From the NCBI RefSeq assembly GCF_001444425.1, contig NZ_CP013189.1:62001-126000 (forward strand): a stretch of DNA of 64,000 nucleotides, read 5' to 3'. Below, piece after piece: positions 36,101-46,559 of the stretch. The DNA is from Pseudohongiella spirulinae (lineage in GTDB: Bacteria; Pseudomonadota; Gammaproteobacteria; Pseudomonadales; Pseudohongiellaceae). The position numbers were made by a program, and so were the translations under genes. A model generated the notes under the pieces. The model had not been told where the DNA came from, searched no databases, and saw only the letters and a list, made by a program, of their open reading frames with translations. Numbering within the stretch: position 1 is the stretch's first letter; every line of letters starts with the position of its first letter.

Positions 36101-37087
36101 TCAGGGTTTGGTAAAAATTCGCATCTGTACCTGAAAGCCATTACGCAGCCCCAGGTAGACACGCTGTCCATCGTCAAGCCCGGCGCGCATCGCCCAGGCG
36201 TCTAGGTCCTGCTCGGTAAAGCCCAGCCAGAGATCGCCGCACGATTCTCTGACCCAGTCCTGATCATGGTGACTCAGGTCGATGAGCAGCAAAGTGCCGC
36301 CCGAATTTAAAAGCTCGGCGCAGTCAGCAAAGGTCTCCTGCGGCGAGGGGATGTGGTGCAGCACCATGTTGTAGATCATCAGATCAAAGTGCAGACCTTG
36401 TTCGCGCGCCACGCGGGTATCGCCGTGCATGAACTGCACATCGTCGCGTACTGAACGCTGTGCCAGTGCATGGCGGGCACGATTAAGCATTTCCTGTGAA
36501 TTATCCAGCGCAGTCAGCGAGTTGAAGCGTACCGCCAGTTCGCTCAACAGCGGGCTTTCGCCTGGTCCGACTTCAAGCACTGCCGACTCTGCAGGCAGTT
36601 TGAGTCCGTCCAGCAGGTCATGCAGCGTGTCCCGGTAGTGAGCGTACTCGGCCACCAGTTCCTGCTTTTCCAGAAAGCGTTCGGCGTGACGTTCAAAAAA
36701 CAGCAGTGATTGCTCTGAACGTTCGTCGTGGATTTGCTGAACCCCCGCGGCCAGTTCCGGGCGCAGCTCAATGTCATCAAGCTTGTCGAACGCTGCCTGC
36801 CTGATGCTGAAAAACGGCTGGTCGGCCAGCAGCAGAGCGCGTCGATAAAAAATACTGTTGCCTTCCCGACGGGTAGAAACCAGCTCTGCCTGCGCCAGAA
36901 TTTTAAGATGATGACTAAGCGCAGACTGGCGCACATCAACAATGCGGCACAGCTCCAACACCCCGAACGACTCATTGCGCAGCAGGCGCAGGATGTCCAG
37001 GCGCAGCGGATCGGCCAGCGCTTTAAACAGACGCGACAGCTCCTCAGTGGCTGATGTGCTGAACAGGGATTCAGGATTGGCACTCAT
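36101..37087 (-). CDS. ArsR-type regulator fused to SAM methyltransferase domain (SahR-like)
   Basis: 328 residues. An ArsR winged helix (about 10-95: [19 protein letters not shown], then [19 protein letters not shown]) is fused to a class I methyltransferase domain (about 140-300: [41 protein letters not shown]). No metal-binding cysteine motif of arsenic sensors is seen. Heads the metK-ahcY-metF-rsmE operon. This fits regulators of the SAM cycle (SahR type) that sense S-adenosylhomocysteine; the methyltransferase-like domain would be the ligand pocket. A perfect palindrome 33 bp upstream is the likely operator. Confidence 0.88.
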   Translation of the reverse strand: MSANPESLFSTSATEELSRLFKALADPLRLDILRLLRNESFGVLELCRIVDVRQSALSHHLKILAQAELVSTRREGNSIFYRRALLLADQPFFSIRQAAFDKLDDIELRPELAAGVQQIHDERSEQSLLFFERHAERFLEKQELVAEYAHYRDTLHDLLDGLKLPAESAVLEVGPGESPLLSELAVRFNSLTALDNSQEMLNRARHALAQRSVRDDVQFMHGDTRVAREQGLHFDLMIYNMVLHHIPSPQETFADCAELLNSGGTLLLIDLSHHDQDWVRESCGDLWLGFTEQDLDAWAMRAGLDDGQRVYLGLRNGFQVQMRIFTKP

Positions 37088-37119
37088 AGGGCGCGAACTA
37101 TAACAGCTTTCCAGTCTAT

Positions 37120-37135
37120 ATCAAAATATTTTGAT
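37120..37135. promoter_or_regulatory. 16-bp palindromic operator of the SAM-cycle operon
   Basis: ATCAAAATATTTTGAT is a perfect palindrome in the divergent space between the ArsR/methyltransferase gene and tkt. ArsR-family proteins bind such A/T-rich inverted repeats, so autoregulation is likely; tkt could be affected too. Confidence 0.65.
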
Positions 37136-37252
37136 GCAGGATTTTTGCGCGTGAGCACCTACGTATCCTTAATTGTCTGGAAAATAAGCCTCAACTGCGG
37201 GAAAATACGCTTTTTTATGCCAGCCCCCCCCGCTAACAGGAGCTCCATCCGT

Positions 37253-39265
37253 ATGTCCGACCGACAGACCTTTCTCACAGACCGCAAAGACCGCGCTAAT
37301 GCCATTCGAGCTTTGAGCATGGATGCCGTGCAGAAAGCCAATTCCGGCCATCCCGGAGCACCCATGGGCATGGCTGATATTGCGGAAGTGCTGTGGATTG
37401 ACTATATGTCGCACAATCCGGTCAATCCCAAGTGGATCAATCGTGACCGATTTGTACTGTCCAACGGCCACGGTTCCATGCTGATCTATTCTCTGCTGCA
37501 CCTGACTGGTTATGATCTGCCCATGTCGGAGCTGCAGAATTTCCGCCAGCTGCATTCCAAAACGCCGGGCCACCCCGAATTTGGCTACACGCCGGGTGTT
37601 GAAACCACCACCGGCCCGCTGGGCCAGGGTCTTGCCAATGCCGTGGGCATGGCGATTGCGGAAAAAACACTGGCAGGTCAGTTTAACCGCCCTGAACACG
37701 ACATTATCGACCATTACACCTGGGTGTTTGCGGGTGACGGCTGTCTGATGGAAGGTATTTCCCACGAAGTATGTTCACTGGCGGGCACGCTGGGGCTGGG
37801 AAAACTGATAGTCTTCTACGATGACAATGGCATCTCAATCGATGGAGAAATTGAGGGCTGGTTTACCGACGATACCAGCAAGCGATTTGAAGCTTACGGA
37901 TGGCAGGTACTGGCCGCGGATGGTCATAATCCCGAGCAGATAGCAGCGGCGATTGAGTCTGCTAAAGCCGATACGGCGCGCCCTACCCTGATTCGCTGCA
38001 AGACAGTCATTGGATTCGGTTCACCGGCCAAGTCCGGCACCGCTGGTGTGCACGGCTCACCATTAGGCCCCGATGAAGTAGCAGCTACCCGCAAGGCGCT
38101 GGGCTGGGAATATCCACCTTTTGATATCCCCGAAACAATCAAAAAAGACTGGGACTGCCGTGAGCGTGGTTTCCAGGCTGAATCGCGCTGGAAAGAAAAG
38201 ATGGTGCGTTATGAAGAGGCTTACCCGGATCTGGCCATGGAGCTCGTGCGACGCCTGAAAGGCGAGCTGCCTGGCTTCTTCGATGATCGCGCCACCGAGC
38301 TGGTGGCCGAGTGTCAGGCCAAAGCGGAAAGCATCGCGTCGCGCAAGGCTTCCCAGAACATGATCGCGGCCTTCAGTGAAGTGCTGCCGGAGCTGCTGGG
38401 TGGCTCTGCTGATCTGGCCGGTTCCAACCTGACCATGTGGAAGGGAAGTGAGCCGATCACTGAAAAGGCTGACGGTAATTATATCTATTATGGTGTGCGT
38501 GAATTCGGCATGAGCGCCATCATGAACGGCATTGCCCTGCACGGCGGTTTCATTCCCTTTGGCGGCACCTTCCTGATTTTCATGGAGTACGCCCGCAACG
38601 CTGTGCGTATGGGTGCCCTGATGAAGCAGCAGGTCATCAATGTGTATACGCATGACTCGATTGGTCAGGGCGAAGACGGTCCAACGCACCAGCCCATCGA
38701 ACAACTGACAAATCTGCGTACCACACCGAATATGTCTGTCTGGCGCCCCTGTGATGGTGTTGAAACGGCAGTGGCCTGGACTCACGCCTTAAAACGACGT
38801 GAAGGGCCAACTTCACTGGTATTCTCGCGCCAGAATCTGCCGCATCAGGATCGTGAACAGTCTCAGCTTGCTGATATCGCACGCGGCGCTTACGTGCTGG
38901 AAGATTGTGATGGCGCTCCGGAGTTGATCGTAATCGCCACCGGTTCTGAAGTCGCTATCGCCCGCGATGCGGTTAAAGTACTGCAGTCAGATGGCATTCC
39001 TGCCCGCCTGGTTTCCATGCCGTCGGCTGATGTCTTTGATGCCCAGGATGTAGCTTATCGCGAGCAGGTGCTGCCCTCGGCCGTCCGTGCACGGCTTGCA
39101 GTTGAGGCTGCCGCAGTGGACTACTGGTTCAAATATGTTGGCCTGGATGGTGATGTAGTTGGCATGACCCGTTTTGGTGAGTCGGCGCCTGGTGGTGTGT
39201 TGATGAAGGAGTTTGGATTTACAGCGGATAACGTAGTGCAACGCGCTAAAGCACTTTTGAAGTAA
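37253..39265 (+). CDS. tkt: transketolase
   Basis: 670 residues. The start at 37253 has AGGAG ten bases upstream; an in-frame TTG at 37145 would add an unlikely 36-residue leader across the promoter region. Thiamine diphosphate motif GDGCLMEG...N, the SGHPGAPMG start segment, and the pyrimidine-domain YAREFG-like VREFGM and TYHDSI-like [16 protein letters not shown] are all there. Non-oxidative pentose phosphate pathway. First gene of tkt-epd-pgk-fba. Confidence 0.96.
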   Translation: MSDRQTFLTDRKDRANAIRALSMDAVQKANSGHPGAPMGMADIAEVLWIDYMSHNPVNPKWINRDRFVLSNGHGSMLIYSLLHLTGYDLPMSELQNFRQLHSKTPGHPEFGYTPGVETTTGPLGQGLANAVGMAIAEKTLAGQFNRPEHDIIDHYTWVFAGDGCLMEGISHEVCSLAGTLGLGKLIVFYDDNGISIDGEIEGWFTDDTSKRFEAYGWQVLAADGHNPEQIAAAIESAKADTARPTLIRCKTVIGFGSPAKSGTAGVHGSPLGPDEVAATRKALGWEYPPFDIPETIKKDWDCRERGFQAESRWKEKMVRYEEAYPDLAMELVRRLKGELPGFFDDRATELVAECQAKAESIASRKASQNMIAAFSEVLPELLGGSADLAGSNLTMWKGSEPITEKADGNYIYYGVREFGMSAIMNGIALHGGFIPFGGTFLIFMEYARNAVRMGALMKQQVINVYTHDSIGQGEDGPTHQPIEQLTNLRTTPNMSVWRPCDGVETAVAWTHALKRREGPTSLVFSRQNLPHQDREQSQLADIARGAYVLEDCDGAPELIVIATGSEVAIARDAVKVLQSDGIPARLVSMPSADVFDAQDVAYREQVLPSAVRARLAVEAAAVDYWFKYVGLDGDVVGMTRFGESAPGGVLMKEFGFTADNVVQRAKALLK

Positions 39266-39284
39266 CACAGACAGCGGATACAAC

Positions 39285-40319
39285 ATGAGCACGCCTTATC
39301 GGCTGGCAATTAACGGATATGGGCGCATCGGGCGATGTGTGCTACGAGCCCTGTATGAGCGAAATGATCTGCCAAATCTGCAGATTGCGGCGATAAACGA
39401 CCTGACAGATGCCCGGACCTTGTCTCACCTGACCCGATACGACAGCACACATGGTCGCTTCGCCGGTGATGTCGAGTTGTTGTCCCCGGACATGCTGCGT
39501 ATCAATAACGACAAAATCAACTTGTTGTCTCAGGCGGATATCAAGCAGCTCCCCTGGCAGCAACTCGATATCGATCTGGTTCTGGAATGTACGGGCTGCT
39601 TCAGTGATCGACACATGGCGGAGCAGCATCTGCAGCAAGGCGCGGGAAAGTTGCTGTTCTCGCAGCCGGCAAAAAGTGATGTGGACGCAACTGTTGTGTT
39701 TGGTATTAACCACGCGGACATTAATCCGCAGCACCGTATAATTTCAGCAGCTTCCTGCACGACCAACTGTGTCGTGCCGGTCATCAAATGTCTGGATGAT
39801 GCGTTTGGTCTTGATTATGGCGTAATTACGACCATTCATTCTGCAATGAACGATCAGCCGGTGATTGATGCCTATCACAATCAGGACCTGCGAAAAACCC
39901 GCAGTGCCGTGCAATCGATTATCCCGGTGGATACCGAAATAGCAAAAGGCATTGGACGTATACTGCCGCATTTGGACGGGCGATTTTCAGCCCAGGCCAT
40001 GCGAGTTCCCACAGTTAATGTGTCGGCTATTGATCTGACCGTGACCCTTCGCCGCGGTGTGACCATGGAACAGGTCAATGAGGCCATCCGTCAGGCATCT
40101 GCGCAATCGACCCCCGGGATATTGGCCTGCACAGATGAACCATTGGCGTCCTGCGATTTCAACCATGATTCGCGCTCGGCCATTGTAGATCTGAGCCAGA
40201 CGCGTGTGAGTGGCCAACATTTAGTAAAAGTTCTGGCCTGGTTCGATAACGAATGGGCCTACGCAAACCGGATGCTTGATGTGGCCGAAGTTATCCGCAA
40301 GATAGACAGGAGTCATTAA
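39285..40319 (+). CDS. epd: D-erythrose-4-phosphate dehydrogenase (GapB-like)
   Basis: 344 residues. NAD motif INGYGRIGR, catalytic ASCTTNC (Cys near 155) and the catalytic His segment [14 protein letters not shown], which is the Epd form rather than the HSYTNDQ of GapA. This and the position between tkt and pgk support a role making 4-phosphoerythronate for pyridoxal phosphate synthesis; glyceraldehyde-3-phosphate activity is the alternative. Confidence 0.9.
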   Translation: MSTPYRLAINGYGRIGRCVLRALYERNDLPNLQIAAINDLTDARTLSHLTRYDSTHGRFAGDVELLSPDMLRINNDKINLLSQADIKQLPWQQLDIDLVLECTGCFSDRHMAEQHLQQGAGKLLFSQPAKSDVDATVVFGINHADINPQHRIISAASCTTNCVVPVIKCLDDAFGLDYGVITTIHSAMNDQPVIDAYHNQDLRKTRSAVQSIIPVDTEIAKGIGRILPHLDGRFSAQAMRVPTVNVSAIDLTVTLRRGVTMEQVNEAIRQASAQSTPGILACTDEPLASCDFNHDSRSAIVDLSQTRVSGQHLVKVLAWFDNEWAYANRMLDVAEVIRKIDRSH

Positions 40320-40322
40320 TCA

Positions 40323-41507
40323 ATGAGTAGCACAGGTAAAACAATTACCCGCATGCAGGATCTGGCACTGAAGGGTAAAAAAGTACTGATCAGAGAAGAT
40401 CTGAATGTCGCCATCAAGAATTCCGCTGTCGTAAATGACACCCGGATTGTGGCGGCTTTGCCGACGATAAAACTGGCCCTGGATGCCGGGGCCAAAGTCA
40501 TGGTGATGTCGCATCTGGGGCGCCCGGAAGAGGGTAAACCCATTGCTGAGCAGGCAGATGCATCGCTGGCGCCGGTGGCAGCGCACCTGCAGAAATTGCT
40601 GGGTGTGCCTGTGCGACTCGTTGATGATTACCTGCGGAATCCGGGCTCGGCTGAGCCCGCTGAAGGTGAGCTGGTCCTGCTGGAAAATGTGCGTGTCAAT
40701 GTGGGTGAAGGCAAAGATGCCGACGAACTTGCACGCGCTTATGCAGCACTGTGTGATGTATTTGTGATGGATGCCTTTGGAACTGCACACCGGGCGCAGG
40801 CGAGTACCCATGGTGTGGCCAAATTTGCCGGCGTTGCCTGTGCCGGCCCATTGTTGGCAGCGGAGCTGGACGCATTGGAGAAAGCTCTGGACAAACCAGA
40901 GAGGCCCATGCTGGCGATAGTGGGTGGTGCCAAGGTCTCCAGTAAACTGCAGGTGCTGGAAAGCCTGGCGGAAAAAACTGATCAACTGATTGTCGGTGGT
41001 GGTATCGCCAATACTTTTCTGCTGGCCGCCGGCTACCCGGTTGGCAAATCACTGGTGGAGGCTGAACTGGTTGATACAGCAAAAGCGCTTATGCAAAAAA
41101 CCAACATTCCTCTGCCTGTTGACGTGGTGGTAGCCAAAGAGTTTTCTGCTGACGCAACGGCCACGGTTAAAGACGTCGAGAACGTTGCGGATGACGATAT
41201 GATCCTGGATATTGGCCCAAGAACTGCAGCTATGCTGGCAGATATTATCGCGACAATGCGAACGATTATCTGGAATGGCCCAATAGGTGTATTCGAGTTC
41301 GAAGCCTTTTCAAAAGGTACGCAGGCCATTGCCGATGCGGTGGCAAAAAATAGCGGATTCTCAATAGCCGGTGGTGGTGAAACCATTCAAGCCATCGATA
41401 AATTCGGCATTACGGATCAGGTGTCTTATATATCAACAGGTGGTGGTGCGTTCCTTGAGTTCGTGCAGGGCGACGTTTTACCGGCCGTCGCCATTCTGGA
41501 ACATTAA
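40323..41507 (+). CDS. pgk: phosphoglycerate kinase
   Basis: 394 residues. [11 protein letters not shown] start (RVDFNV-type), MSHLGRP motif, [21 protein letters not shown] and the C-terminal [10 protein letters not shown] are intact. Glycolysis/gluconeogenesis. Three bases after epd, so translationally close-coupled. Confidence 0.97.
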   Translation: MSSTGKTITRMQDLALKGKKVLIREDLNVAIKNSAVVNDTRIVAALPTIKLALDAGAKVMVMSHLGRPEEGKPIAEQADASLAPVAAHLQKLLGVPVRLVDDYLRNPGSAEPAEGELVLLENVRVNVGEGKDADELARAYAALCDVFVMDAFGTAHRAQASTHGVAKFAGVACAGPLLAAELDALEKALDKPERPMLAIVGGAKVSSKLQVLESLAEKTDQLIVGGGIANTFLLAAGYPVGKSLVEAELVDTAKALMQKTNIPLPVDVVVAKEFSADATATVKDVENVADDDMILDIGPRTAAMLADIIATMRTIIWNGPIGVFEFEAFSKGTQAIADAVAKNSGFSIAGGGETIQAIDKFGITDQVSYISTGGGAFLEFVQGDVLPAVAILEH

Positions 41508-41537
41508 TTGTAATTAAACATAAGAAGGGGATATTCT

Positions 41538-42581
41538 ATGGCACTTATCAGTTTGAGGCAGCTTCTGGATCACGCTGCAGAACATGGTTATGGCGTTCCG
41601 GCATTCAACGTCAACAATCTGGAACAGGTCCGCGCCATCATGGAAGCGGCCAACGAGGTGAACAGCCCGGTCATACTGCAAGCATCAGCAGGAGCCCGTA
41701 AATATGCCGGCTCGACCTTCCTGCGCCATCTGATCCTGGCCGCCATTGAAGAGTTTCCGCATATTCCGATTGTGATGCACCAGGATCATGGTGTGACGCC
41801 TGCTGTGTGTCAGCGCTCCATCCAGCTGGGCTTCTCGTCAGTGATGATGGACGGATCTCTGGGACCGGACGGTAAAACCCCCACTGACTATGATTACAAC
41901 GTTAAAGTAACCCGCACCGTGGTTGAAATGGCGCACGCCTGTGGCGTGTCAGTAGAAGGCGAAATCGGCTGTCTGGGTTCACTGGAAACCGGTATGGCTG
42001 GTGAAGAGGATGGTATCGGGGCAGAGGGTAAACTCAGCCACGATCAGATGCTGACGGATCCGGAAGAAGCGGCCCAGTTTGTCGACGACACAGGTGTGGA
42101 TGCTCTGGCAATCGCCGTTGGTACCAGCCACGGCGCCTACAAGTTTTCCCGTCCGCCAACCGGCGACATTCTGGCCATTGAGCGCATCAAGCAGATACAC
42201 AAGCGTATCCCCAACACGCACCTGGTTATGCATGGCTCCTCTTCTGTACCGCAGGAGTGGTTGGCAGTGATTAATGAGTTTGGTGGTGAAATTCCGGAGA
42301 CCTATGGTGTGCCGGTGGAAGAAATCCAGGAAGGTATCAAGCACGGCGTGCGCAAAGTGAATATCGATACCGACCTGCGCTTGGCCTCAACGGGTGCGGT
42401 GCGCAAGTTCCTGGCTGAGAACAAGTCGGAGTTTGATCCACGCAAATTCCTGACACCGACCGTCAAGGCGATGAAGGGAATTGTACGCGATCGACTTGAA
42501 GCATTCGGAACGGCGGGTCAGATTGACCGGATCGGCAAGATCTACAGCCTTGAAGAGATGGCTGGCAAGTACGGGCTATAA
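41538..42581 (+). CDS. fba: class II fructose-bisphosphate aldolase
   Basis: 347 residues. Zinc ligands lie in VMHQDHGV and the later HGSSSVP and [14 protein letters not shown] segments; FNVNNLEQ near the start is typical of the Calvin-cycle-type class IIA branch. Ribosome binding site AGAAGGGG. Last gene of the central-metabolism operon; a very large inverted repeat follows. Confidence 0.96.
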   Translation: MALISLRQLLDHAAEHGYGVPAFNVNNLEQVRAIMEAANEVNSPVILQASAGARKYAGSTFLRHLILAAIEEFPHIPIVMHQDHGVTPAVCQRSIQLGFSSVMMDGSLGPDGKTPTDYDYNVKVTRTVVEMAHACGVSVEGEIGCLGSLETGMAGEEDGIGAEGKLSHDQMLTDPEEAAQFVDDTGVDALAIAVGTSHGAYKFSRPPTGDILAIERIKQIHKRIPNTHLVMHGSSSVPQEWLAVINEFGGEIPETYGVPVEEIQEGIKHGVRKVNIDTDLRLASTGAVRKFLAENKSEFDPRKFLTPTVKAMKGIVRDRLEAFGTAGQIDRIGKIYSLEEMAGKYGL

Positions 42582-42603
42582 GTACTCCGTTTGGAGGCCG
42601 GTC

Positions 42604-42777
42604 AGGGTGGAGGTTTCACGGTGCTGACCGGCCACTACCTGGCGTCTCACAGCCGGCGGGGCGGAACTCGACCTCGCGGCTGCGCCGCTCGGGACTCAAA
42701 CAGTCCTACCGCTTCTCGGCTGTGAGACGCCAGGAAAAGCGTGGCCTGAATGGTCAGCACCGTGAAACCTCCACCCT
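42604..42777. repeat. 174-base long-range inverted repeat after fba
   Basis: Outer arms of 26 perfectly complementary bases (42604-42629 with 42752-42777), a 6-bp step (42630-42635 GGCCAC with 42741-42746 GTGGCC), then inner arms of 18 perfect bases (42638-42655 with 42717-42734), closing a 61-base G/C-rich loop with its own GCGGC/GCCGC hairpin. The left outer arm can instead pair locally: GGCCGGTCAG (42596-42605) with CTGACCGGCC (42624-42633). No coding potential seen. May be a mobile palindromic element or an elaborate 3' structure. Confidence 0.8.
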
Positions 42778-42854
42778 TCCCTTTGTGCCATCCTTGGGCT
42801 GAGTCTTGATGCCCCCAGGCTTTCTTTAGAACAACAGCATGTTGGGCCGCGTTT

Positions 42855-43742
42855 ATGGATGTTGAGGTTCATATTGTTAATGCGTTTATTGACGGGGGTG
42901 TCGGAGGCAATCCGGCGGGTGTTGTGCTCAATGCTGGCGGGTTGACTTACAGCGATAAGTTGAACATTGCGCAGCAGCTTGGTTTGTCCGAAACCGCGTT
43001 TCTATCGCCGTCTGATGTGGCAAGTATCAAGCTTGAGTTTTTCACGCCAACGCGACAGATTGCTCATTGCGGGCACGCGACAGTTGCAACTTTTTACCTC
43101 TTGCGGCAGCTGGGCATTCTGCTTGACGGAAGACACACAAAAGAAACTATCGATGGCATCAGAGATGTATTGGTCGATGGTGAAATCGTGTCTATGGTGC
43201 AGCAAGCCCCGCGATACAAAGCGATTGCAATTGGCTCGAGGACAGGACAGCACATAACAGCGTCACTTGGCCTGGATCCGACTGAATCACCAATCCTGGC
43301 TGATCCTTATGTGGTCGATACAGCAAACGCATTTTTGCTGGTGCAAGTAAATAACAAGCAAACCCTGGCAACACTGTGTCCATCCCTGCCTCTGGTCGAG
43401 GGAATCAGCGATAAGCTGGATGTGATCGGCTTCTACGCGTTTGCGCTGGAAGACAAAAAATCCGACAGACACGCCAGCGCCAGAATGTTCGCACCGCGTT
43501 TCGGAATCGCCGAAGAATCCGCCACCGGCACCGCCGCCGGCCCGCTCGGCTGCTATCTGCATGACTATCTGAAAGTCAGCGACCTGCAACTCCGCATCCA
43601 GCAGGGCCACCTGATGAAGCCTCCATCACCAAGCCTCATCCAGGTGAATCTCAATCTACTCAATAACCAAATCACTACCTTGACAGTAGGCGGCACCGCC
43701 CGAATAAACAACACAACGCAGCTCAAAATCGTCGATCAATGA
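42855..43742 (+). CDS. PhzF-family epimerase/isomerase
   Basis: 295 residues. PhzF fold: IVNAFIDGGVGGNPAGVV start, catalytic Glu in LSETAFL (about residue 47), REIAHCGHAT-like RQIAHCGHATVAT, and the second-half RMFAPRFGIAEESATGTAAGP. The members have diverse or unknown substrates and this is not evidence of phenazine synthesis. It stands alone between the 174-base hairpin and a strong bidirectional terminator, and its base use seems more A/T-rich than its neighbours, so transfer is possible. Confidence 0.88.
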   Translation: MDVEVHIVNAFIDGGVGGNPAGVVLNAGGLTYSDKLNIAQQLGLSETAFLSPSDVASIKLEFFTPTRQIAHCGHATVATFYLLRQLGILLDGRHTKETIDGIRDVLVDGEIVSMVQQAPRYKAIAIGSRTGQHITASLGLDPTESPILADPYVVDTANAFLLVQVNNKQTLATLCPSLPLVEGISDKLDVIGFYAFALEDKKSDRHASARMFAPRFGIAEESATGTAAGPLGCYLHDYLKVSDLQLRIQQGHLMKPPSPSLIQVNLNLLNNQITTLTVGGTARINNTTQLKIVDQ

Positions 43743-43768
43743 ATCAAAGTCGTGAAGTTTACCACGTA

Positions 43769-43816
43769 GTCAGGAGGGCGGGTGGCCGGTCCACACCTGC
43801 CACCCGCCTTCCTGAC
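43769..43816. terminator. bidirectional terminator-like hairpin between phzF and serA
   Basis: 18-base arms (43769-43786 and 43799-43816) pair with a single G.U, around a 12-base loop, between convergent genes. There is no long T-run on either side. Confidence 0.65.
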
Positions 43817-43839
43817 GCTCCAGAACGAAGCCACTGAGC

Positions 43840-45069
43840 CTACCAGAGCACCCGACACCGGATTGTCCCCGGCACCCCGGTCAGCTTGTCCATCGCAATT
43901 TCACTGTGCTCTTTGTCAATATCCATCACCACATAACCGATCTTGTCATTGGTCTGCAGATACTGCGAACGGATATTGATGCCGGCAGCAGAGAACACCT
44001 GGTTGATCTGTGAAAGTACACCTGGCACGTTCTCATGAATGTGCAGCAGTCGATGCATATCAGGGTGCGAAGGCAATGCCACTTCCGGGAAGTTGACAGA
44101 TGTCTGGGTAGATCCATTGTCGCTGTAGCGAGTCAATTTTTCCGCCACCTCCAGACCGATGTTCTCCTGTGCTTCCATGGTGCTACCGCCAATATGCGGT
44201 GTCAGGATGCAGTTGTCATACTGGCGCAACGGTGAGATAAATTCTTCGTCATTCGAGCGCGGTTCAACCGGGAAGACGTCAATCGCGGCGCCTGCCAATT
44301 GACCTGATTCAAGTGCCGCCGCCAATGCATCGATATCAATCACGGTGCCGCGTGAAGCATTGATCAGAATGCTGCCGTTTTTCATCCAGCTGATCTGCTC
44401 TGCACCAATCATATTGGCCGTCTGTGCAGTTTCTGGTACATGCAGGCTGATGATGTCGCAGGTTTGCATCAGTTCTTTCAGGCTTCCCACCTGAACAGCA
44501 TTGCCGAGCGGAAGCTTGGTAATGATGTCGTACAGGTATACTTTCATGCCCATAGACTCGGCCAGTACACTGAGCTGCGAGCCGATATTGCCGTAACCGA
44601 CGACCCCCAGTTTTTTGCCACGCGTTTCAAAAGAGCCGGTTGCCACTTTTTGCCAGACGCCCCGGTGAGCCTGCGCGTTTTTCTCCGGAATACCGCGCAG
44701 CAACAAGATGATCTGGCCGATGACCAGTTCAGCCACGCTGCGGGTATTGGAATAGGGTGCGTTAAACACTGGCACGCCCTTGATCAGCGCTGCCGTCAAG
44801 TCAACCTGGTTGGTGCCTATACAGAAGCAGCCGACAGCTTGCAGCCTGGAGGCGGCATCGAAGACGCGGGCGGTCAACTGGGTGCGCGAACGAATCCCGA
44901 TGAAGTGTACATCGCGGATTTTTTCTACCAGTTCGTCTTCCGGCAGCGAGGTCTTAAGGTACTCGATGTTGGTATAACCCGCCTGGTGAAGTGCATTGAC
45001 GGCACTCTGGTGAACACCTTCAAGTAGCAGAAAACGGATTTTACTTTTGTCCAGTGAGGTCGGTTTCAT
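43840..45069 (-). CDS. serA: D-3-phosphoglycerate dehydrogenase SerA
   Basis: 409 residues. D-isomer 2-hydroxyacid dehydrogenase with NAD motif VVGYGNIGSQLSVLAESMG, catalytic Arg (INASRGTVID), Glu (FPVEP) and His (TPHIGGST), plus a C-terminal ACT domain (about 335-409) that binds serine for feedback inhibition. First step of serine synthesis. The same enzyme class also reduces 2-oxoglutarate to D-2-hydroxyglutarate, which fits the divergent neighbour. Confidence 0.96.
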   Translation of the reverse strand: MKPTSLDKSKIRFLLLEGVHQSAVNALHQAGYTNIEYLKTSLPEDELVEKIRDVHFIGIRSRTQLTARVFDAASRLQAVGCFCIGTNQVDLTAALIKGVPVFNAPYSNTRSVAELVIGQIILLLRGIPEKNAQAHRGVWQKVATGSFETRGKKLGVVGYGNIGSQLSVLAESMGMKVYLYDIITKLPLGNAVQVGSLKELMQTCDIISLHVPETAQTANMIGAEQISWMKNGSILINASRGTVIDIDALAAALESGQLAGAAIDVFPVEPRSNDEEFISPLRQYDNCILTPHIGGSTMEAQENIGLEVAEKLTRYSDNGSTQTSVNFPEVALPSHPDMHRLLHIHENVPGVLSQINQVFSAAGINIRSQYLQTNDKIGYVVMDIDKEHSEIAMDKLTGVPGTIRCRVLW

Positions 45070-45115
45070 GACAGTGCAGATTCTCTTCTGTGGGAGGCGC
45101 CAGTTTCAGGCGCGC

Positions 45116-45145
45116 TATGTTACCATAAACCAAGTCAGTAACATA
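45116..45145. promoter_or_regulatory. inverted repeat in the serA divergent promoter region
   Basis: TATGTTAC (45116-45123) and GTAACATA (45138-45145) are perfect inverted copies 22 bases centre to centre, about two helical turns, between serA and the FAD oxidoreductase gene. A dimeric repressor or activator site is plausible. Confidence 0.4.
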
Positions 45146-45161
45146 AAAGGTAGTTCCTGTA

Positions 45162-46559
45162 ATGAGCCTCATGCAGCAATCGCTGGTCGCATCACTGGCC
45201 GAAATTGTCGGACCGGATCGAGTTAAAACAGATAGTGAATCCCTTCAGGTTTTTGGCAAGGACTGGACAAAAGCGCATGAGCCGCGTCCGGTGGCCGTTG
45301 TTTTGCCCGGCTCGACTGAAGAAGTTCAGGCGCTGGTGCGTTTTGCCAACGAACAGAAAATTGCGCTGGTACCCTCCGGCGGTCGTACCGGTTTAAGTGG
45401 TGCTGCCGTGGCGGCCAATGGCGAAGTGGTTGTGGCTTTTGATCGGATGAACAAAATCCTGGATTTTAATCCGGTCGATCGCCAGGTGGTTTGTCAGCCA
45501 GGTGTCATTACCGAGCAGCTTCAGCAATATGCGGAAGACAAAGGTCTTTACTACCCGGTGGATTTTGCCTCTTCCGGTTCGAGCCAGCTGGGTGGCAATG
45601 TGGGCACCAATGCGGGCGGTATCAAGGTGATCCGTTACGGCCTGACCCGCGACTGGGTGATGGGAATGAAGGTTGTGACCGGCACTGGTGAGTTGCTGGA
45701 TCTGAACCAGGGCCTGGTAAAAAACGCCACCGGTTATGACTTGCGCCATCTGTTCATTGGCTCGGAGGGCACCCTGGGATTCATTGTTGAGTTAACCATG
45801 GGGCTGGCCACCCAGCCTCAGGATCCCACTGTGCTAGTGCTGGCTCTGGAGGAGATGGAAGCCAGCATGCACGTCCTGCAAGCCTTCCAGGCGAAGATTG
45901 AAGTCAGCGCCTTTGAGTTTTTTTCCGAGAAAGCTCTCAGACATGTCATTGCCGAGAAAGGTCTGGCTCGTCCCTTTGAAACTGAGGGAAATTTCTACAC
46001 CTTGATTGAATTTGAAAATACCAGCGAAGCGACCATGGATGCAGCCATGTCGGTCTTCGAGCACTGCATGGAGCAGGGCTGGGTGCTGGACGGCACCATG
46101 AGCCAGAATGTGACGCAGGCCAAGGCATTGTGGCGTTTACGTGAAGATATCTCAGAGACGATTTCGCGCTTTACGCCCTATAAAAACGATATATCGGTCC
46201 AGGTCTCCAAGGTGCCTGCCTTCCTTAAAGAGGTTGATGCCATTGTTACCTCGCAATATCCCGACTTCGAGATCATCTGGTTTGGTCATATTGGTGATGG
46301 CAATGTCCACCTGAACATACTGAAGCCGGACTCTTTGGCCAAAGAGGAGTTTTTTCGCCAGTGTGGCGAGGTCAGTTATGACATCTTTGATGCGGTGAAA
46401 TCCTATGGCGGCAGCGTTTCGGCCGAGCACGGCGTGGGGCTGCTTAAAAAGCCCTATCTGCATTACAGCCGCAGTGAGGCTGAAATTGCACTGATGCGGG
46501 GCATAAAAAGCCTGTTTGATCCCAATAACATCATGAATCCGGGCAAGATATTCGACTGA
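45162..46559 (+). CDS. FAD-linked oxidoreductase, probable D-2-hydroxyglutarate dehydrogenase
   Basis: 465 residues. FAD-binding PCMH domain (VPSGGRTGLSGAA; GGNVGTNAGGIKVIRYG) and a C-terminal glycolate-oxidase/VAO-type half with metal and substrate residues in WFGHIGDGNVHLN and SAEHGVGLLK. Divergent from serA with 92 bp between. In Pseudomonas the serA-linked member oxidises D-2-hydroxyglutarate formed by SerA and so drives serine synthesis; neighbourhood supports the same role. D-lactate or glycolate oxidase activity is the alternative. Confidence 0.85.
   Translation: MSLMQQSLVASLAEIVGPDRVKTDSESLQVFGKDWTKAHEPRPVAVVLPGSTEEVQALVRFANEQKIALVPSGGRTGLSGAAVAANGEVVVAFDRMNKILDFNPVDRQVVCQPGVITEQLQQYAEDKGLYYPVDFASSGSSQLGGNVGTNAGGIKVIRYGLTRDWVMGMKVVTGTGELLDLNQGLVKNATGYDLRHLFIGSEGTLGFIVELTMGLATQPQDPTVLVLALEEMEASMHVLQAFQAKIEVSAFEFFSEKALRHVIAEKGLARPFETEGNFYTLIEFENTSEATMDAAMSVFEHCMEQGWVLDGTMSQNVTQAKALWRLREDISETISRFTPYKNDISVQVSKVPAFLKEVDAIVTSQYPDFEIIWFGHIGDGNVHLNILKPDSLAKEEFFRQCGEVSYDIFDAVKSYGGSVSAEHGVGLLKKPYLHYSRSEAEIALMRGIKSLFDPNNIMNPGKIFD

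Noticed and set aside
34888-37119. SAM or SAH riboswitch ahead of metK or ahcY
   Set aside because: Gaps are 16 and 39 bases, too short for either, and the space before the regulator holds only the palindrome and short A/T-rich sequence.
37145-37252. N-terminal extension of transketolase from an upstream TTG
   Set aside because: The 36 extra residues have no match to the family, and AGGAG precedes the ATG at 37253.
42604-42777. Integron attC site or insertion sequence end
   Set aside because: No GTTRRRY/RYYYAAC core pair at the ends, no integrase or transposase nearby, and no target duplication seen.
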